DNA of 64,000 bases from contig CM016929.1 of the NCBI GenBank assembly GCA_006247105.1, positions 434,001-498,000 of the forward strand, in the 5' to 3' direction. This stretch comes from Giardia muris. Taxonomy: Eukaryota; Fornicata; Diplomonadida; Hexamitidae. Below the pieces are notes generated by a model. The model did no database searches. It saw only the letters and a list, made by a program, of their open reading frames with translations, and had not been told where the DNA came from. Each line of letters starts with the position of its first letter. Positions within the stretch are counted from its first letter, which is position 1. A program made the translations under genes and the position numbers. Shown here one piece after another: positions 53,247 to 62,973 of the stretch.

Positions 53247-54356
53247 GCCAATAAGCGGTACGGTTTCTTCGGCCCTCAGCCAACTCTTGGAGACGCCCCT
53301 CAAGGGACGCTCGCCCAGGAGCCCGAGGAGGCCAACTACCGTGCCCGCGCGTTCGGCGGCGCGAAGGCCTTCTCGACGGCCGCGATGAAGAGGGGGTCCG
53401 GTCCCGATATCGGACTATCTGCCTACATCCCCTCGTCGAAGAACGAGCGCTATGAGAGCAGAAACACGGTGGCCAACCACGACTTCAGGCCGGGGGCGAA
53501 CCCGAACCGTCGGCCCTTCTTACCAAGTTCGAATCCGCAACGTTCGACGGGGGCAGCATCTCTGTACACGACGATCACCTGGCCGGACCCGCACCAGGAG
53601 AAGCCGGAGACTAACGCTAACCGACACATCTGCGACGAGACCTGCACTCCCGATTACTACCATGCCAAATTAGCGAACAAAGGAGACGATAGAATCAAAC
53701 AGCACCACCCAAACGTCAAGGTGAAGGTGGATTATGAGGAAGGGACGGCCCCGCTTCAGTACTGTCTCAAGGGGAGCACTGGGGCAGGCCATGGTGCTTC
53801 TGCATCACGGTCCCAGACTGGGGGGAAATCGCGAGGGCGTTCAGAAGATCCTCTAGCATATGGGCATCAGCGAGCCTTCCGGACGACTGGGAAGCCGGTC
53901 CACGATAACCCCTATAGCTGGATGCCTGACCCCTATGACGATGCGATCAATCACCCGAATTACCGTGGGCATTCCTCCAAGGATGGGTCCTTTCGAGCCG
54001 GCCGTCGGCCAGAGGATAGCTTCGATCCTTCAGTATATAAGCGCAACATCAAGACTGAGCGGAAAGGCAGCTATAGGGACACAGATCAGTTTCCTCAGAC
54101 CATGGGGATGCCAAAGGGGACCCACACCTTCATTTCTGGGCGGGAAAGGCGCGATGGCCTGAAGGATAAGTTCATCCCGGGTGGCGCAGTCCATTACCCG
54201 CCCTTCAAACATGTCACCCCAGGGCCCTATGCGCGGCAGGAGTATGAGCAGCGTGATACCCTTCATGGCGTCAAGGATGGGATCTTCTTGAACCATAATC
54301 CCCCTGAGCGACCGAAGGCGACGCAAAGACCTCGGTTCCAAGACGCTAAGCACTGA
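53244..54356 (+). CDS. CFAP96 (C4orf47)-like protein
   Basis: 370 residues, Pro/Gly/Arg-rich with few hydrophobic helices. The start KRYGFFGPQPTLGDA, the block FRPGANPNRRPFLPSSNPQ-x-STGAASLYTTI, and the Pro-Phe/Pro-Tyr-rich end (KFIPGGAVHYPPFKHVTPGPY) match the layout of CFAP96/C4orf47, a ciliary microtubule protein. The similarity is of short motifs in the same order, so the assignment is moderate. Giardia has eight flagella, so such genes are expected. Its stop is 10 nt from that of RPT6. Confidence 0.5.
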   Translation: MANKRYGFFGPQPTLGDAPQGTLAQEPEEANYRARAFGGAKAFSTAAMKRGSGPDIGLSAYIPSSKNERYESRNTVANHDFRPGANPNRRPFLPSSNPQRSTGAASLYTTITWPDPHQEKPETNANRHICDETCTPDYYHAKLANKGDDRIKQHHPNVKVKVDYEEGTAPLQYCLKGSTGAGHGASASRSQTGGKSRGRSEDPLAYGHQRAFRTTGKPVHDNPYSWMPDPYDDAINHPNYRGHSSKDGSFRAGRRPEDSFDPSVYKRNIKTERKGSYRDTDQFPQTMGMPKGTHTFISGRERRDGLKDKFIPGGAVHYPPFKHVTPGPYARQEYEQRDTLHGVKDGIFLNHNPPERPKATQRPRFQDAKH

Positions 54357-54366
54357 GGGCTCTCCT

Positions 54367-55578
54367 TTACTTGAACATGCGCTTCTCCGCGCCTCGGGAG
54401 TCGATCTCCTTCCAGGCCATCACCTTCGTCGCCGCCAAAGAGAAGTCGTCCTCCGTGACGAAGTTCCGTCGCTCTCGTAGAGCGAACATCCCGGCCTCAA
54501 CGCAGACGGCACGGCAGTCACTCCCCGTCGCCCCCTCCATGGTCTGGCTGATCTTCTTCAAGTCGATCCTCCGAACGAGGTTCATCTTGCGACTGTGAAT
54601 GCGCATGATTTCGACGCGGCCCGCCAGGTCCGGAAGCGGAAACTCAACCTTCCGATCGACACGTCCGGGGCGTAACAGGGCCTCGTCAAGGGTGTCGATA
54701 CGATTGGTCGCCATGATCAGCTTGACAGAGGCGTTCTCCTCGAAGCCATCAAGCTGACTGAGCAGTTCTGTCATCGTCCGGTTGACCTCGGACTCACCCC
54801 CATGGGTATTCGTCCCACGCTTCCCTCCAATGCTATCACACTCGTCAATAAAGACTATCGAGGGTGCGCTCTGAAGGGCGAGCTGGAAGACCTGTCTGAC
54901 CATACGACTACCTTCTCCAATGTACTTCGAGACCAGCTCGCTTCCGGAGACGCGGATGAAGGCGCAGCCGCAATGGTGAGCAACAGCCCGGGCGACGGCG
55001 GACTTCCCACACCCTGGGGCTCCATAAAGAAGGACCCCCTTTGGCATGGGAATGCCAAGATTCTTGAAGACTTCCGGATGCTTGATTGGAAGCTCCAGGA
55101 TCTCTCGAAGCTCGAGTAGCTGTCGGCTTAGACCTCCAATCTCGTCGTACGATTGATCTGGGACACGATCCAACTTCATCAATGAGACGGCCGGATTGAC
55201 ATGGCGGGGGAGGATCATTGTGATCTCGTTCGTCGCGGGCTTCAGGGCGACCCGAAGGCCCGGCTTGAGGTCAGTGGCGGCGATCCTCCCCGAGACGCTG
55301 ACCATCTGGCGGTCCTCCGTCGACGTCTTGACGTAGCACCGGTTGTTCGGGAGCGGCCTGATGACCTCTGCGATATCGCAGGCGGACTCCTGGAGGGTCG
55401 CGAGCTCCTCCTTCAGCTGCTTGACCTGGCCGTTGAGCGCGTCTCGCTGGCTCGTGACTGCCTCGAGGACTCGGCGGTGCTCCGCGACGAGGGCCTGGAC
55501 GTTCTCCAGGCGGCAGCGGAAGTAGGCTTCAAGGGTGAGGAGGCCCGAGGACTCGGGTCGGGATCCTTCGTCCAGCAT
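54367..55578 (-). CDS. RPT6: 26S proteasome AAA-ATPase subunit RPT6
   Basis: 403 residues, the length of RPT6/PSMC5. N-terminal coiled coil, OB domain (CYVKTSTEDRQMVSVSGRI), then the AAA module: Walker A GAPGCGKS, Walker B IVFIDECDS (where I is usual before DS, here C), sensor MATNRID, and arginine finger region LLRPGRVDRKVEFP. IHSRKMNLVRRIDLKKI fits RPT6 among the six paralogues. The C-terminal MFK is a hydrophobic-x-x type tail. The frame opens at a TTG; the only suitable ATG is 55578. Confidence 0.93.
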   Translation of the reverse strand: MLDEGSRPESSGLLTLEAYFRCRLENVQALVAEHRRVLEAVTSQRDALNGQVKQLKEELATLQESACDIAEVIRPLPNNRCYVKTSTEDRQMVSVSGRIAATDLKPGLRVALKPATNEITMILPRHVNPAVSLMKLDRVPDQSYDEIGGLSRQLLELREILELPIKHPEVFKNLGIPMPKGVLLYGAPGCGKSAVARAVAHHCGCAFIRVSGSELVSKYIGEGSRMVRQVFQLALQSAPSIVFIDECDSIGGKRGTNTHGGESEVNRTMTELLSQLDGFEENASVKLIMATNRIDTLDEALLRPGRVDRKVEFPLPDLAGRVEIMRIHSRKMNLVRRIDLKKISQTMEGATGSDCRAVCVEAGMFALRERRNFVTEDDFSLAATKVMAWKEIDSRGAEKRMFK

Positions 55579-55666
55579 CCTTCCAAGGCAGAAAAAATGT
55601 TGAGGGGTGACGTATCTGTTTACAGCGCGAGGCCTCAACGGGGGCCGGGCAGGAGGCCAAGCCTCA

Positions 55667-57400
55667 TCAATCGAGGAGGATAGTCTCAGTTCCTCGGTCC
55701 CGATAGAACAATTCTACAAATTCAACGAATCGGTCCACGTCCTCGATCGTTGAAGCATAACCGAAAGAAAGGCGGTTGGCCCCAAGAGGGATACCATCCA
55801 CCTGGTCCATCTCATCACCGCAGGAGGTCCGCTTCTCTGACGCCTGGATGATCATGCTCTCAGGAATCCCTATGTAATTATGGCAGGCCCCGGGGTTACA
55901 GTTGCAACCGGCACGGAGCATGAACCCGTGGCGGGCAGCAAGCTTACTGAAATCAGAGTACCCAATGTAGCTTCCCGAGGGAGAGAGGAGGTTGAAGGCG
56001 AGAGTACCACCCTGGATCTTTGGGTTATTCGCGGCATGCTCGCCATAGATCTTGACGAGGGGGGAGCCGTTGGAGTGCTTGAGCCTGGAGAGGCCCTCAT
56101 AGGCTCGTCGAACGACGGCCCAGACGTGTTGCTGAATGTTCGTCATCCCGAGTCCCTCAAGGGTCTCAAAGCCGACCTTCAGAGACGTGATTCCCGCGAT
56201 GTCAAGCGTCCCATCCTCGAAGCGCTCGTGGTATTGCGGCTTCAGCTTGCAGTAGTCCGAGTCGCATCCGGCCATGACGACCGACCCTCCTGCGAAGAAG
56301 ACCTTCCGCATGAGGGGTGCCAGGTCGTTACGGACCAGGAGGGCTCCAAGCCCGGTCGGATACCCGAACATCTTGTAGAAACTCATCACGACGAAGGACG
56401 CCGGATATCGATTGAGATCCAATGGGTTCTTCGGAACGAACCCCGCCGCATCTAGCAGGACGTGCCACATCTGATCATCAGGAGAACACCCTCCCGCGTT
56501 CCGTTGACTCTCTGGGAGAAACTGCTCCCCAAAGTCCCCACTCTGAAAGGCATGGATGAGGTCCAGGTTGTACTTGATCCCAGCGAAGTTATCCTCTGCA
56601 GGGAAGGCGACTAGATGATAGAGCTTCTTCTGGGCCGAGGCCTCATTCCATTTCTTATTGAAGACAAGGTCTCTGGCAGTAGGTAGACGCACATTCCCAT
56701 CCTCATCCCTTTGAGCCAACTGTAAGTAAGAGGTGTTGCAAGACCGTCGCAAGGTGCTTTCCAGGTCAGTCTTGTAGAGCTCAAAGGGGAGCGTATTGAA
56801 CGTTGCACCACGCTCCATCGCAAGACGCCGCATTCCAAGTACAGAATTGTGGTTGTGTTTGGCGTAGAGGAAATGGGAGCCTTCCGACCAAGGAAAAGAG
56901 TCTGCTGCCAGTCTAAGGCCAGCAGTCGTTCCAGACGTGAAGATCACGGTGTAGGTCCCACGCGGGGCGTTAAAGAAGCTCAAGATCTGGTCTCGGACGG
57001 CGTCGACGGCCTCCTCCGCCTTCCGACTACACGCCGAGGCGGAGTGGATATTGCAACGAAAGTTCTCCTCCAGATCCTTGAGGGCCGCCCGAAGCTGGGA
57101 ATGCTGATAGACGCCCATCCCAGCATAGTCCAGATACACCCGGTCCCCCTCGAGGTACGGGAACTCCTGGGCTCGAAGTTGATATATCGTCCCATTGTAC
57201 CCATATCCAGGATACTGCTCACGCCACTTCCGACTCTCAATGGTCTCCTTTGCCTTAAATACCTTTCCTACTGTATACTCCCGCGGCCCCCACCAAAGGA
57301 CGAGGAGGAGGGCTAGCCCGACGAGAAGGCTACTCCCAAACAATACCCATTGGAGCTCGAAACGTCTCATTTCTTCCTGACGACCACGGCCCGAAAGCAT
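55667..57400 (-). CDS. Membrane-anchored molybdenum-cofactor-sulfurase-like PLP enzyme
   Basis: 577 residues (567 from the alternative ATG at 57370). After a single N-terminal hydrophobic helix ([20 protein letters not shown]) comes a class V aminotransferase fold like the NifS-type half of [39 protein letters not shown], the PLP-lysine block [41 protein letters not shown] and the cysteine loop [15 protein letters not shown] domains of full MOCOS are absent. It should release sulfur from cysteine; the acceptor is unknown. The N-terminal anchor is not usual for the family. Confidence 0.82.
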   Translation of the reverse strand: MLSGRGRQEEMRRFELQWVLFGSSLLVGLALLLVLWWGPREYTVGKVFKAKETIESRKWREQYPGYGYNGTIYQLRAQEFPYLEGDRVYLDYAGMGVYQHSQLRAALKDLEENFRCNIHSASACSRKAEEAVDAVRDQILSFFNAPRGTYTVIFTSGTTAGLRLAADSFPWSEGSHFLYAKHNHNSVLGMRRLAMERGATFNTLPFELYKTDLESTLRRSCNTSYLQLAQRDEDGNVRLPTARDLVFNKKWNEASAQKKLYHLVAFPAEDNFAGIKYNLDLIHAFQSGDFGEQFLPESQRNAGGCSPDDQMWHVLLDAAGFVPKNPLDLNRYPASFVVMSFYKMFGYPTGLGALLVRNDLAPLMRKVFFAGGSVVMAGCDSDYCKLKPQYHERFEDGTLDIAGITSLKVGFETLEGLGMTNIQQHVWAVVRRAYEGLSRLKHSNGSPLVKIYGEHAANNPKIQGGTLAFNLLSPSGSYIGYSDFSKLAARHGFMLRAGCNCNPGACHNYIGIPESMIIQASEKRTSCGDEMDQVDGIPLGANRLSFGYASTIEDVDRFVEFVELFYRDRGTETILLD

Positions 57401-57439
57401 TTCAAATCGGATTCCGAGGCCACGCTCGGGAATTTAAAA

Positions 57440-57595
57440 ATGGCAACCGAGTTCACACGAGATGACCTCGTCTTCATGGCGCAGCTCAACGAGAACGCGG
57501 AGCGCTACGAGGAGATGGTCGAGAGCATGAAGAAGGTCGTCGAGGAGGTCAACAAGAAGGCCGGAGACGACCCCGAGGAGCTGACCGACAAGGAG

Positions 57596-57630
<35 letters not shown>

Positions 57631-58228
57631 CGGGCCTCGCCGCGCGGCGTGGCGCATCGTCTCCTCGATCGAGGCGAAGGAGAAGGGACGCCAGAAGCCG
57701 AATGCGAAGCGCATCGAGCAGATCCGTAGCTACAGGCAGAAGATTGAGGGCGAGCTCTGGGGGATCTGCCAGGACATCCGCAAGCTCCTCGAGGAGGAGC
57801 TCATCCCCCGCTCCACGAGCGTCGAGGCAAAGGTCTTCTACTACAAGATGCAGGGAGACTACTACAGGTATCTGGCCGAGTACTCCTCGGGCGAGGACAA
57901 GGAGAAGGCCGCCGAGTCTGCGCTCGGGGCCTACACCTCCGCGTACGACGTTGCTCAGCAGCTCGCCCCGACCCACCCGATCCGTCTTGGGCTTGCCCTC
58001 AACTTCTCCGTCTTTTACTACGAGATCCTCGCCTCTCCGGACCGCGCCTGCGAGTTAGCCCGTAAGGCCTTCGATGCCGCGATCACTGACCTGGATAAGC
58101 TGACCGAGGAGTCCTACAAGGATTCGACCCTGATCATGCAGCTCCTCCGTGACAACCTCAACCTCTGGGTCACCGATGGCGCCGCCGATGACGCCGGCGC
58201 TGCGGACAAGCCTGCCGAGGGGAAGTAA
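57440..58228 (+). CDS. 14-3-3 protein
   Basis: 262 residues. All landmark segments are there: [52 protein letters not shown] and the C-terminal [20 protein letters not shown]. The Lys/Arg/Arg/Tyr phosphopeptide-binding residues lie within these. Giardia has one 14-3-3, known to be phosphorylated and polyglycylated; the Thr in KLTEESYKD, the site position in that protein, is conserved. The frame opens upstream; ATG 57440 behind AATTTAAAA is the typical initiator. AGTAAA follows the stop by 11 nt. Confidence 0.97.
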
Positions 58229-58239
58229 GATGGGGTGTG

Positions 58240-58245
58240 AGTAAA
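58240..58245 (+). terminator. Putative poly(A) signal AGTAAA
   Basis: AGTAAA 11 nt after the 14-3-3 stop, matching AGTRAA. Confidence 0.6.
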
Positions 58246-58271
58246 GCACTGTGATTGTTGCTGCGGGTTAT

Positions 58272-61200
58272 TCACAACGCAAAGAGCGCATTCAGTCCTG
58301 CCTGAGCCCCGCTTGCTTGAATGAGCTCTCCGATCGTTGTTGGGTCTTGTGATGGCTCGGAAGCCTGCTTTGGCTTTTGATCACAAAGCTGACAAGTATC
58401 ACTCGCACAGCTTTCATGATATGCGTGAGCACAACCAAAGTAGACAATCGGGGGTTCAAGACGAGAGGAACACTTCGCACAGGTTCCTTTCTTCCAGGTC
58501 TGAGGCTCCGATATAGCTTGAAGTGCACGTTCATCAGCCTGTATTGACGTCAAAAGGGCAGAGATGGTTGTCGCCTTCGCATGGAGAACGGCCTCACGCT
58601 TCCCTAATGCTCGTTGGATATATGAGGCTAGAGAGCCGAAAGTGATTGCTGGATCCGTCTTGATGTCTGCATCGTCATGTGTGGGTCCATCGAAGTCATA
58701 GGGGGAAGTCCCGGCCGAGAAGTATCTTCCACTGATACGTTGCACGTCATTAACGTCAGCGAGGCGATGCTGCTCGATGGTATGTAGGATCATCGTCGTC
58801 ACCTCCTGATCGTGTCGTTGATAACATGCCTCCAAAAGCTCAACCCACATGTCCTGTCCCATCCATCCTTGTCCCGTCTTCGTTGGAGAGTCAAGCATTG
58901 CCGCATATATCTCCTGGGCATCGTATAGGTCGTTGTTCTGAATGTAGAAGCGGATAAGTTTCGCGTGGTCCGATGACCAGTTCAGAAGGATTAGGACCCC
59001 CTCCTTAAAACCATCCATGGCGAAGCGCGTAAGAAGGTGCGTCAAACCGTCATGGATCATCTCTCGAAGTGCCCTGAGAGCCCCTTTCTTGGCTGGACCC
59101 TTCTCCGCCCTTAATCGATTGACCTCGTTGTTACAAAACTCGAGGTATTTCCGAAGCTCGAGGACAATGGCGCCGGGCTCCGTCCCAGGTAGACTGAGAA
59201 GCAAGCCGAAGTAGGCGCGAGCTATTAAAGGCGAGAAAGATTCAAAGGGTAGCGAGCCCTCAATGGTCCGATTCATGATCGTCCGCAAGGTCTCGCATAG
59301 GGTTTCATTCAGTTCGGAATTGGCGAAAAGATACAAGAAGTCGCTGATCGGGACGGCTTGGTCCGTCACCTCGGCAACACACTTCCACTCTAGACGCCAA
59401 TCGATCCAAAGGGGTACGGGGGCTGTTGGGGAGTCACAATATTGACGATAAATATGGGGGAGGTCTTGGTCAGCATTCTTTCCAAAGGAGACGCACAGAC
59501 GCCTAATTGTCTTGTGCACAGCTTTCACAGACCTATTGATGAGGACCGGGCCGTACTTCAATAGGGCCTCGCGGCATTGCGCGAAGTCCATGACGGCTAG
59601 GAGACAGAAGACCTCGTTGAAGCGTCCCGTCTCGACGAGGAGGTCAATGGCCATCAGCTCCTCTCCACTGCAGACGGTGAAGGCTAAAGCCTCCTCAACC
59701 AAGCCAAGATCACGTAGAGTATGGAACGCCGCCTCCGGATCTCGGATACTATTCTGCTCACCTCCACTGCTCCTATAAAGAGAAACGGCTTGACGAATGA
59801 GCCTGCGAATCTCCTCGACACGCCCCAACCGGTACCAGAAGGTGATGAGGGCTGCCACGTGTGGTGCCTCTGCCCGGCCAGCGTTATGCACTGCCAAGAG
59901 ATATCTGACGACCAGATCGTCTCTGTCGATGGGGAGAAGCCTTGCCAGAACTATACATGGCTCAAGGTACTTGACGGTCTTCGAGTATTCCTCGACTGCC
60001 TCGTCATATCGCTGTTGGCTGAGCAGATAGTCTGCATGACTCACATGAATAGCTGAGGGATCGAACCCTCCTAGACTCGTCCCGGCCTGATCTGCAAGCT
60101 GGAGGGCGTCCTCAAAGAGATGTGCTCGAAGGAGAACACGTATACGTGCAGGGACGCTCAACAGCTTGAGCTCGAAAAGGGCATGGCCGGTGACTGGAGA
60201 ATTGGAGAAGATGACGAAGGTTTCGGCACGGTTATCGTAGACGACAAAATGTGGGGCCTGTGGAACGGTCATTTTATAGATCACTCGGGTCTGATTTGCA
60301 ATCGAAAGGTGGCCTTGGACGGTCAAAGTGAGAAGAGTCCCATCACTCGTAGAAGCAAGCGTTGCGACAGGAGAGCTGAAGCGCTTGTGTAGTACAGGGT
60401 GGGGAGTGCGGAGGACGGTATCAACCCTAGCGATGTCGTTTGGATTCTCGAGAACGAGCTCCTGGAAGGAATGAAGAGTGAGTACCTCGACAACGTTAAT
60501 GTCTGGGGTATAGTTGAAGTATGCCAACGCCCCAGGCGTCAACGAGTACGATGCAATAGCGCCTTGGTAGGTTGGCTGAGGTGTCAAAAGACGCCCCGTA
60601 TTGTGTATGTAAACTCCGTATGCATTGAACGAGTAGAGCCCAAGGAAGGAGACAGTGGCGGAGTCTGTCGGGTATTGGAGTGCTGAGGCACAAATCCAAG
60701 CCAGACGGACGCCCTCGGTAGTCGGGAAGAACTCCACCCTTTGGACTTGCAAACGGACGTTCTTTCCCTCATGGGGCGCCACGATGTCTGTAAGGTGAAG
60801 TGCCTTGCTCTTCGATAGACGAATCGTCTCCACTTGGCCCCCCGTCGTCCCAACAATAGCATAATGCTCGTCTGCTGTAACATCCATTGTAACAACGGTT
60901 CCCATCGAGACCATCGACTGGATCTTCTGTCGTACAGCTAATGACGCACCCTCAGTCTTTCGTTTTCCCCGCACGCTTGAGCAGCTCGCCACGGCTAGAA
61001 AAGGCCGAGCAAGCTTCCGATTACTTCCGGAATAGTCACGCCCAAAGAGATACACCCGGTCTCCCACAACCTTCAGTTTCTCCAGAGAACACTCGTAGAC
61101 CTGAGTCGCAGCCCAGTCGACGCTCGTGCCCAAACGAGTGCCGACCAGAACGCTTCCGCTCGAGAGGCATGCTAGGTAGTTCCCCTGGGCTGTGATTCCG

Positions 61201-61286
61201 AAGTCCACGACGGTGTCCTGCGCGGAGAGGAACGGTCCGAGCGAATGGACGAGAGTGCGGTGCTCGTAGAAGGAGATGGCCTGCAT
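58272..61286 (-). CDS. VPS11: VPS11 (HOPS/CORVET core subunit)
   Basis: 1004 residues. An N-terminal beta-propeller (~1-380), a clathrin-heavy-chain-type helical repeat region containing LLSQQRYDEAVEEYSKTVKYLEPCIVLARLL as in VPS11, and a C-terminal RING CAKCSSRLEPPIVYFGCAHAY, HESC, CQLC (~945-980). VPS11 builds the tethering complexes for fusion with endosomes and lysosomes, in Giardia the peripheral vesicles (inference). VPS18, with similar build, is less likely given this motif. The start codon is 4 bp from that of the divergent IQ gene. Confidence 0.8.
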   Translation of the reverse strand: MQAISFYEHRTLVHSLGPFLSAQDTVVDFGITAQGNYLACLSSGSVLVGTRLGTSVDWAATQVYECSLEKLKVVGDRVYLFGRDYSGSNRKLARPFLAVASCSSVRGKRKTEGASLAVRQKIQSMVSMGTVVTMDVTADEHYAIVGTTGGQVETIRLSKSKALHLTDIVAPHEGKNVRLQVQRVEFFPTTEGVRLAWICASALQYPTDSATVSFLGLYSFNAYGVYIHNTGRLLTPQPTYQGAIASYSLTPGALAYFNYTPDINVVEVLTLHSFQELVLENPNDIARVDTVLRTPHPVLHKRFSSPVATLASTSDGTLLTLTVQGHLSIANQTRVIYKMTVPQAPHFVVYDNRAETFVIFSNSPVTGHALFELKLLSVPARIRVLLRAHLFEDALQLADQAGTSLGGFDPSAIHVSHADYLLSQQRYDEAVEEYSKTVKYLEPCIVLARLLPIDRDDLVVRYLLAVHNAGRAEAPHVAALITFWYRLGRVEEIRRLIRQAVSLYRSSGGEQNSIRDPEAAFHTLRDLGLVEEALAFTVCSGEELMAIDLLVETGRFNEVFCLLAVMDFAQCREALLKYGPVLINRSVKAVHKTIRRLCVSFGKNADQDLPHIYRQYCDSPTAPVPLWIDWRLEWKCVAEVTDQAVPISDFLYLFANSELNETLCETLRTIMNRTIEGSLPFESFSPLIARAYFGLLLSLPGTEPGAIVLELRKYLEFCNNEVNRLRAEKGPAKKGALRALREMIHDGLTHLLTRFAMDGFKEGVLILLNWSSDHAKLIRFYIQNNDLYDAQEIYAAMLDSPTKTGQGWMGQDMWVELLEACYQRHDQEVTTMILHTIEQHRLADVNDVQRISGRYFSAGTSPYDFDGPTHDDADIKTDPAITFGSLASYIQRALGKREAVLHAKATTISALLTSIQADERALQAISEPQTWKKGTCAKCSSRLEPPIVYFGCAHAYHESCASDTCQLCDQKPKQASEPSQDPTTIGELIQASGAQAGLNALFAL

Positions 61287-61298
61287 TTTAATGCAGGC
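61279..61298. promoter_or_regulatory. Palindromic start region of VPS11 and IQ-motif gene, 4-bp spacer
   Basis: GCCTGCAT (61279-61286), TTTA (61287-61290), ATGCAGGC (61291-61298): an exact 8-bp inverted repeat that contains both start codons. Both proteins begin Met-Gln-Ala. No space for a separate promoter. Confidence 0.75.
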
Positions 61299-62931
61299 TC
61301 AGCGCGAGAGGTCCTCCTCCTGCGCTGCTAGTAGCGCCCTGGTCCGTAGCCTCAATACGTCGCTGCGGGCACAGTGTGCAGCGCAGCTCGGGGGCCGCAC
61401 TCTGGCGCGCTCCCAGACGGTCACCCATGCGGCTCAGGTTGTAGAGGAGCAAGGTGCGACGTGCAGCGAGGTTGGACAAAGCCTGGAGGCGCTCACAGGA
61501 ACGTTCACAAGAATCAAACGCGCGATGGAGCCGATCCGGACGACGTCAGAGGTTAAGACCAAAAGCGTCGCTCAATTGACAGCTGCCGACCTTGCTCTTC
61601 TTCAACCACAAGCGCAAACAGTGGTTGAGGAGCCCTCGGAGGGTCATGGGGGACTTGATGACAGTACGTCGGGCTTCGACTTCACCCATTGTACTGGGAA
61701 GACTTTACAAGCCCAAGTGGCTGAGCTTCGAACTCACCCCGAACTGCTGAAGAGGCTTCAGCAGGAGATAGAAAAGGAGCGTGCCGAGCGGCAGGCAGCA
61801 GCACGTGCGAAGCAATTACGTATGCGTGAGGAGCATCGGGCGAAGCTTATCCAGATCGCTGGGGGAAACATAACAGCCAAGCCCATCATCACGAACTTTA
61901 TTGGTCACCATCGGCATCTATTGGAACGTGGGGACTTCTCTCCAGCTGCCCGTATCCAGCAGCTTTATCTCAATGGGGTTGAATTAGATTCCCGTATCGA
62001 GGACGTCTTCATACGTCGCGACGAGATCGATGCGGAACTGGAGCAGCAGCGGATCCGGTCCATCAAGGTGCCGAACCCGAAGCCGATCTTACCGCATACT
62101 TTCATCAACCAACGTATTGAGATCGGTCGCTATTTAGCTTTCACGTCGCGCCTTGCTCTCCTTTATGAGGTCTGCCTCCAATACTCGACGGTCCAGCTGA
62201 ACAACGAGTATATCTCAGGGGCGGCCGTTGTGATTCAGTACTATTATCGGTTCCATCATGCCTCACTCCTATACAAGCAGACACGAGCGGCGGCGATCAA
62301 GATCCAGCGCTGCTCTCTCACGTTCCTCAACTCCTTGCGCCTGAAGAAGCGTCGGAGGGCTCTTCAGGCCGTATCCGACTTCCTTCTCAGTCTTTACTTG
62401 AAGAATACTTGGGTTGGTGCTGCAGTCGTGCATGTCAACGCGGCGAAGACCATCATGTCACGTCTGCGTGAATATCGCGTCAAGAAGCTTGCACGCATTG
62501 AGGCTATCGTTCTTCAGCTTTTTAGGGTCGATCATGGTATCACGTTGGAGAAACGACCTCCTCCATCGCCCTTGAAGGGTGGTAAGAAGGGTGCTCCCCC
62601 TTCAGCCCCTCCACCTACTGATCAACCCACTGAGAATAATGCCTTGCTTCTGGGAGAGGAGAACTATCGCATTATTGCTCGTATCTATTTGGCTGCCGCC
62701 TATGCGTTCTATGCCGCCACCCTCGACGCCTGTTACACGAAGATGTCCGATGAAAAGGTACCCCAGCCGGCCTACTGCATTCTCATCCCCTCGTATGAGG
62801 CCTCAACGATACTCCTTACAGAAGCTCGATCCGCCTTGCCGGAGTTCCGTGCACACCTGACGAGCTTCTTGACGAGCGAGCTCACAGTCTTGGAGGTTGG
62901 GCCCTTAGGGCGGCCTTCCGATACGGTTTGA
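61291..62931 (+). CDS. IQ-motif protein, unknown
   Basis: 546 residues. The N-terminal third is polar and includes a charged helix (LKRLQQEIEKERAERQAAARA). Around residues 310-400 lie IQ-like segments (AAVVIQYYYRFHHASLLYKQ; AAAIKIQRCSLTFLNSLRLKK), pointing to calmodulin or centrin binding. A Pro/Lys linker (PPPSPLKGGKKGAPPSAPPP) and a helical C-terminus follow. An in-frame ATG at 61276 would add five residues but lies inside VPS11; 61291 mirrors the VPS11 start. Probably cytoskeletal (inference). Confidence 0.7.
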   Translation: MQAQRERSSSCAASSALVRSLNTSLRAQCAAQLGGRTLARSQTVTHAAQVVEEQGATCSEVGQSLEALTGTFTRIKRAMEPIRTTSEVKTKSVAQLTAADLALLQPQAQTVVEEPSEGHGGLDDSTSGFDFTHCTGKTLQAQVAELRTHPELLKRLQQEIEKERAERQAAARAKQLRMREEHRAKLIQIAGGNITAKPIITNFIGHHRHLLERGDFSPAARIQQLYLNGVELDSRIEDVFIRRDEIDAELEQQRIRSIKVPNPKPILPHTFINQRIEIGRYLAFTSRLALLYEVCLQYSTVQLNNEYISGAAVVIQYYYRFHHASLLYKQTRAAAIKIQRCSLTFLNSLRLKKRRRALQAVSDFLLSLYLKNTWVGAAVVHVNAAKTIMSRLREYRVKKLARIEAIVLQLFRVDHGITLEKRPPPSPLKGGKKGAPPSAPPPTDQPTENNALLLGEENYRIIARIYLAAAYAFYAATLDACYTKMSDEKVPQPAYCILIPSYEASTILLTEARSALPEFRAHLTSFLTSELTVLEVGPLGRPSDTV

Positions 62932-62973
62932 GGCTCAGTTCCAGTTCCACGGCGGAGTGAAAGAAAAAAGGGG

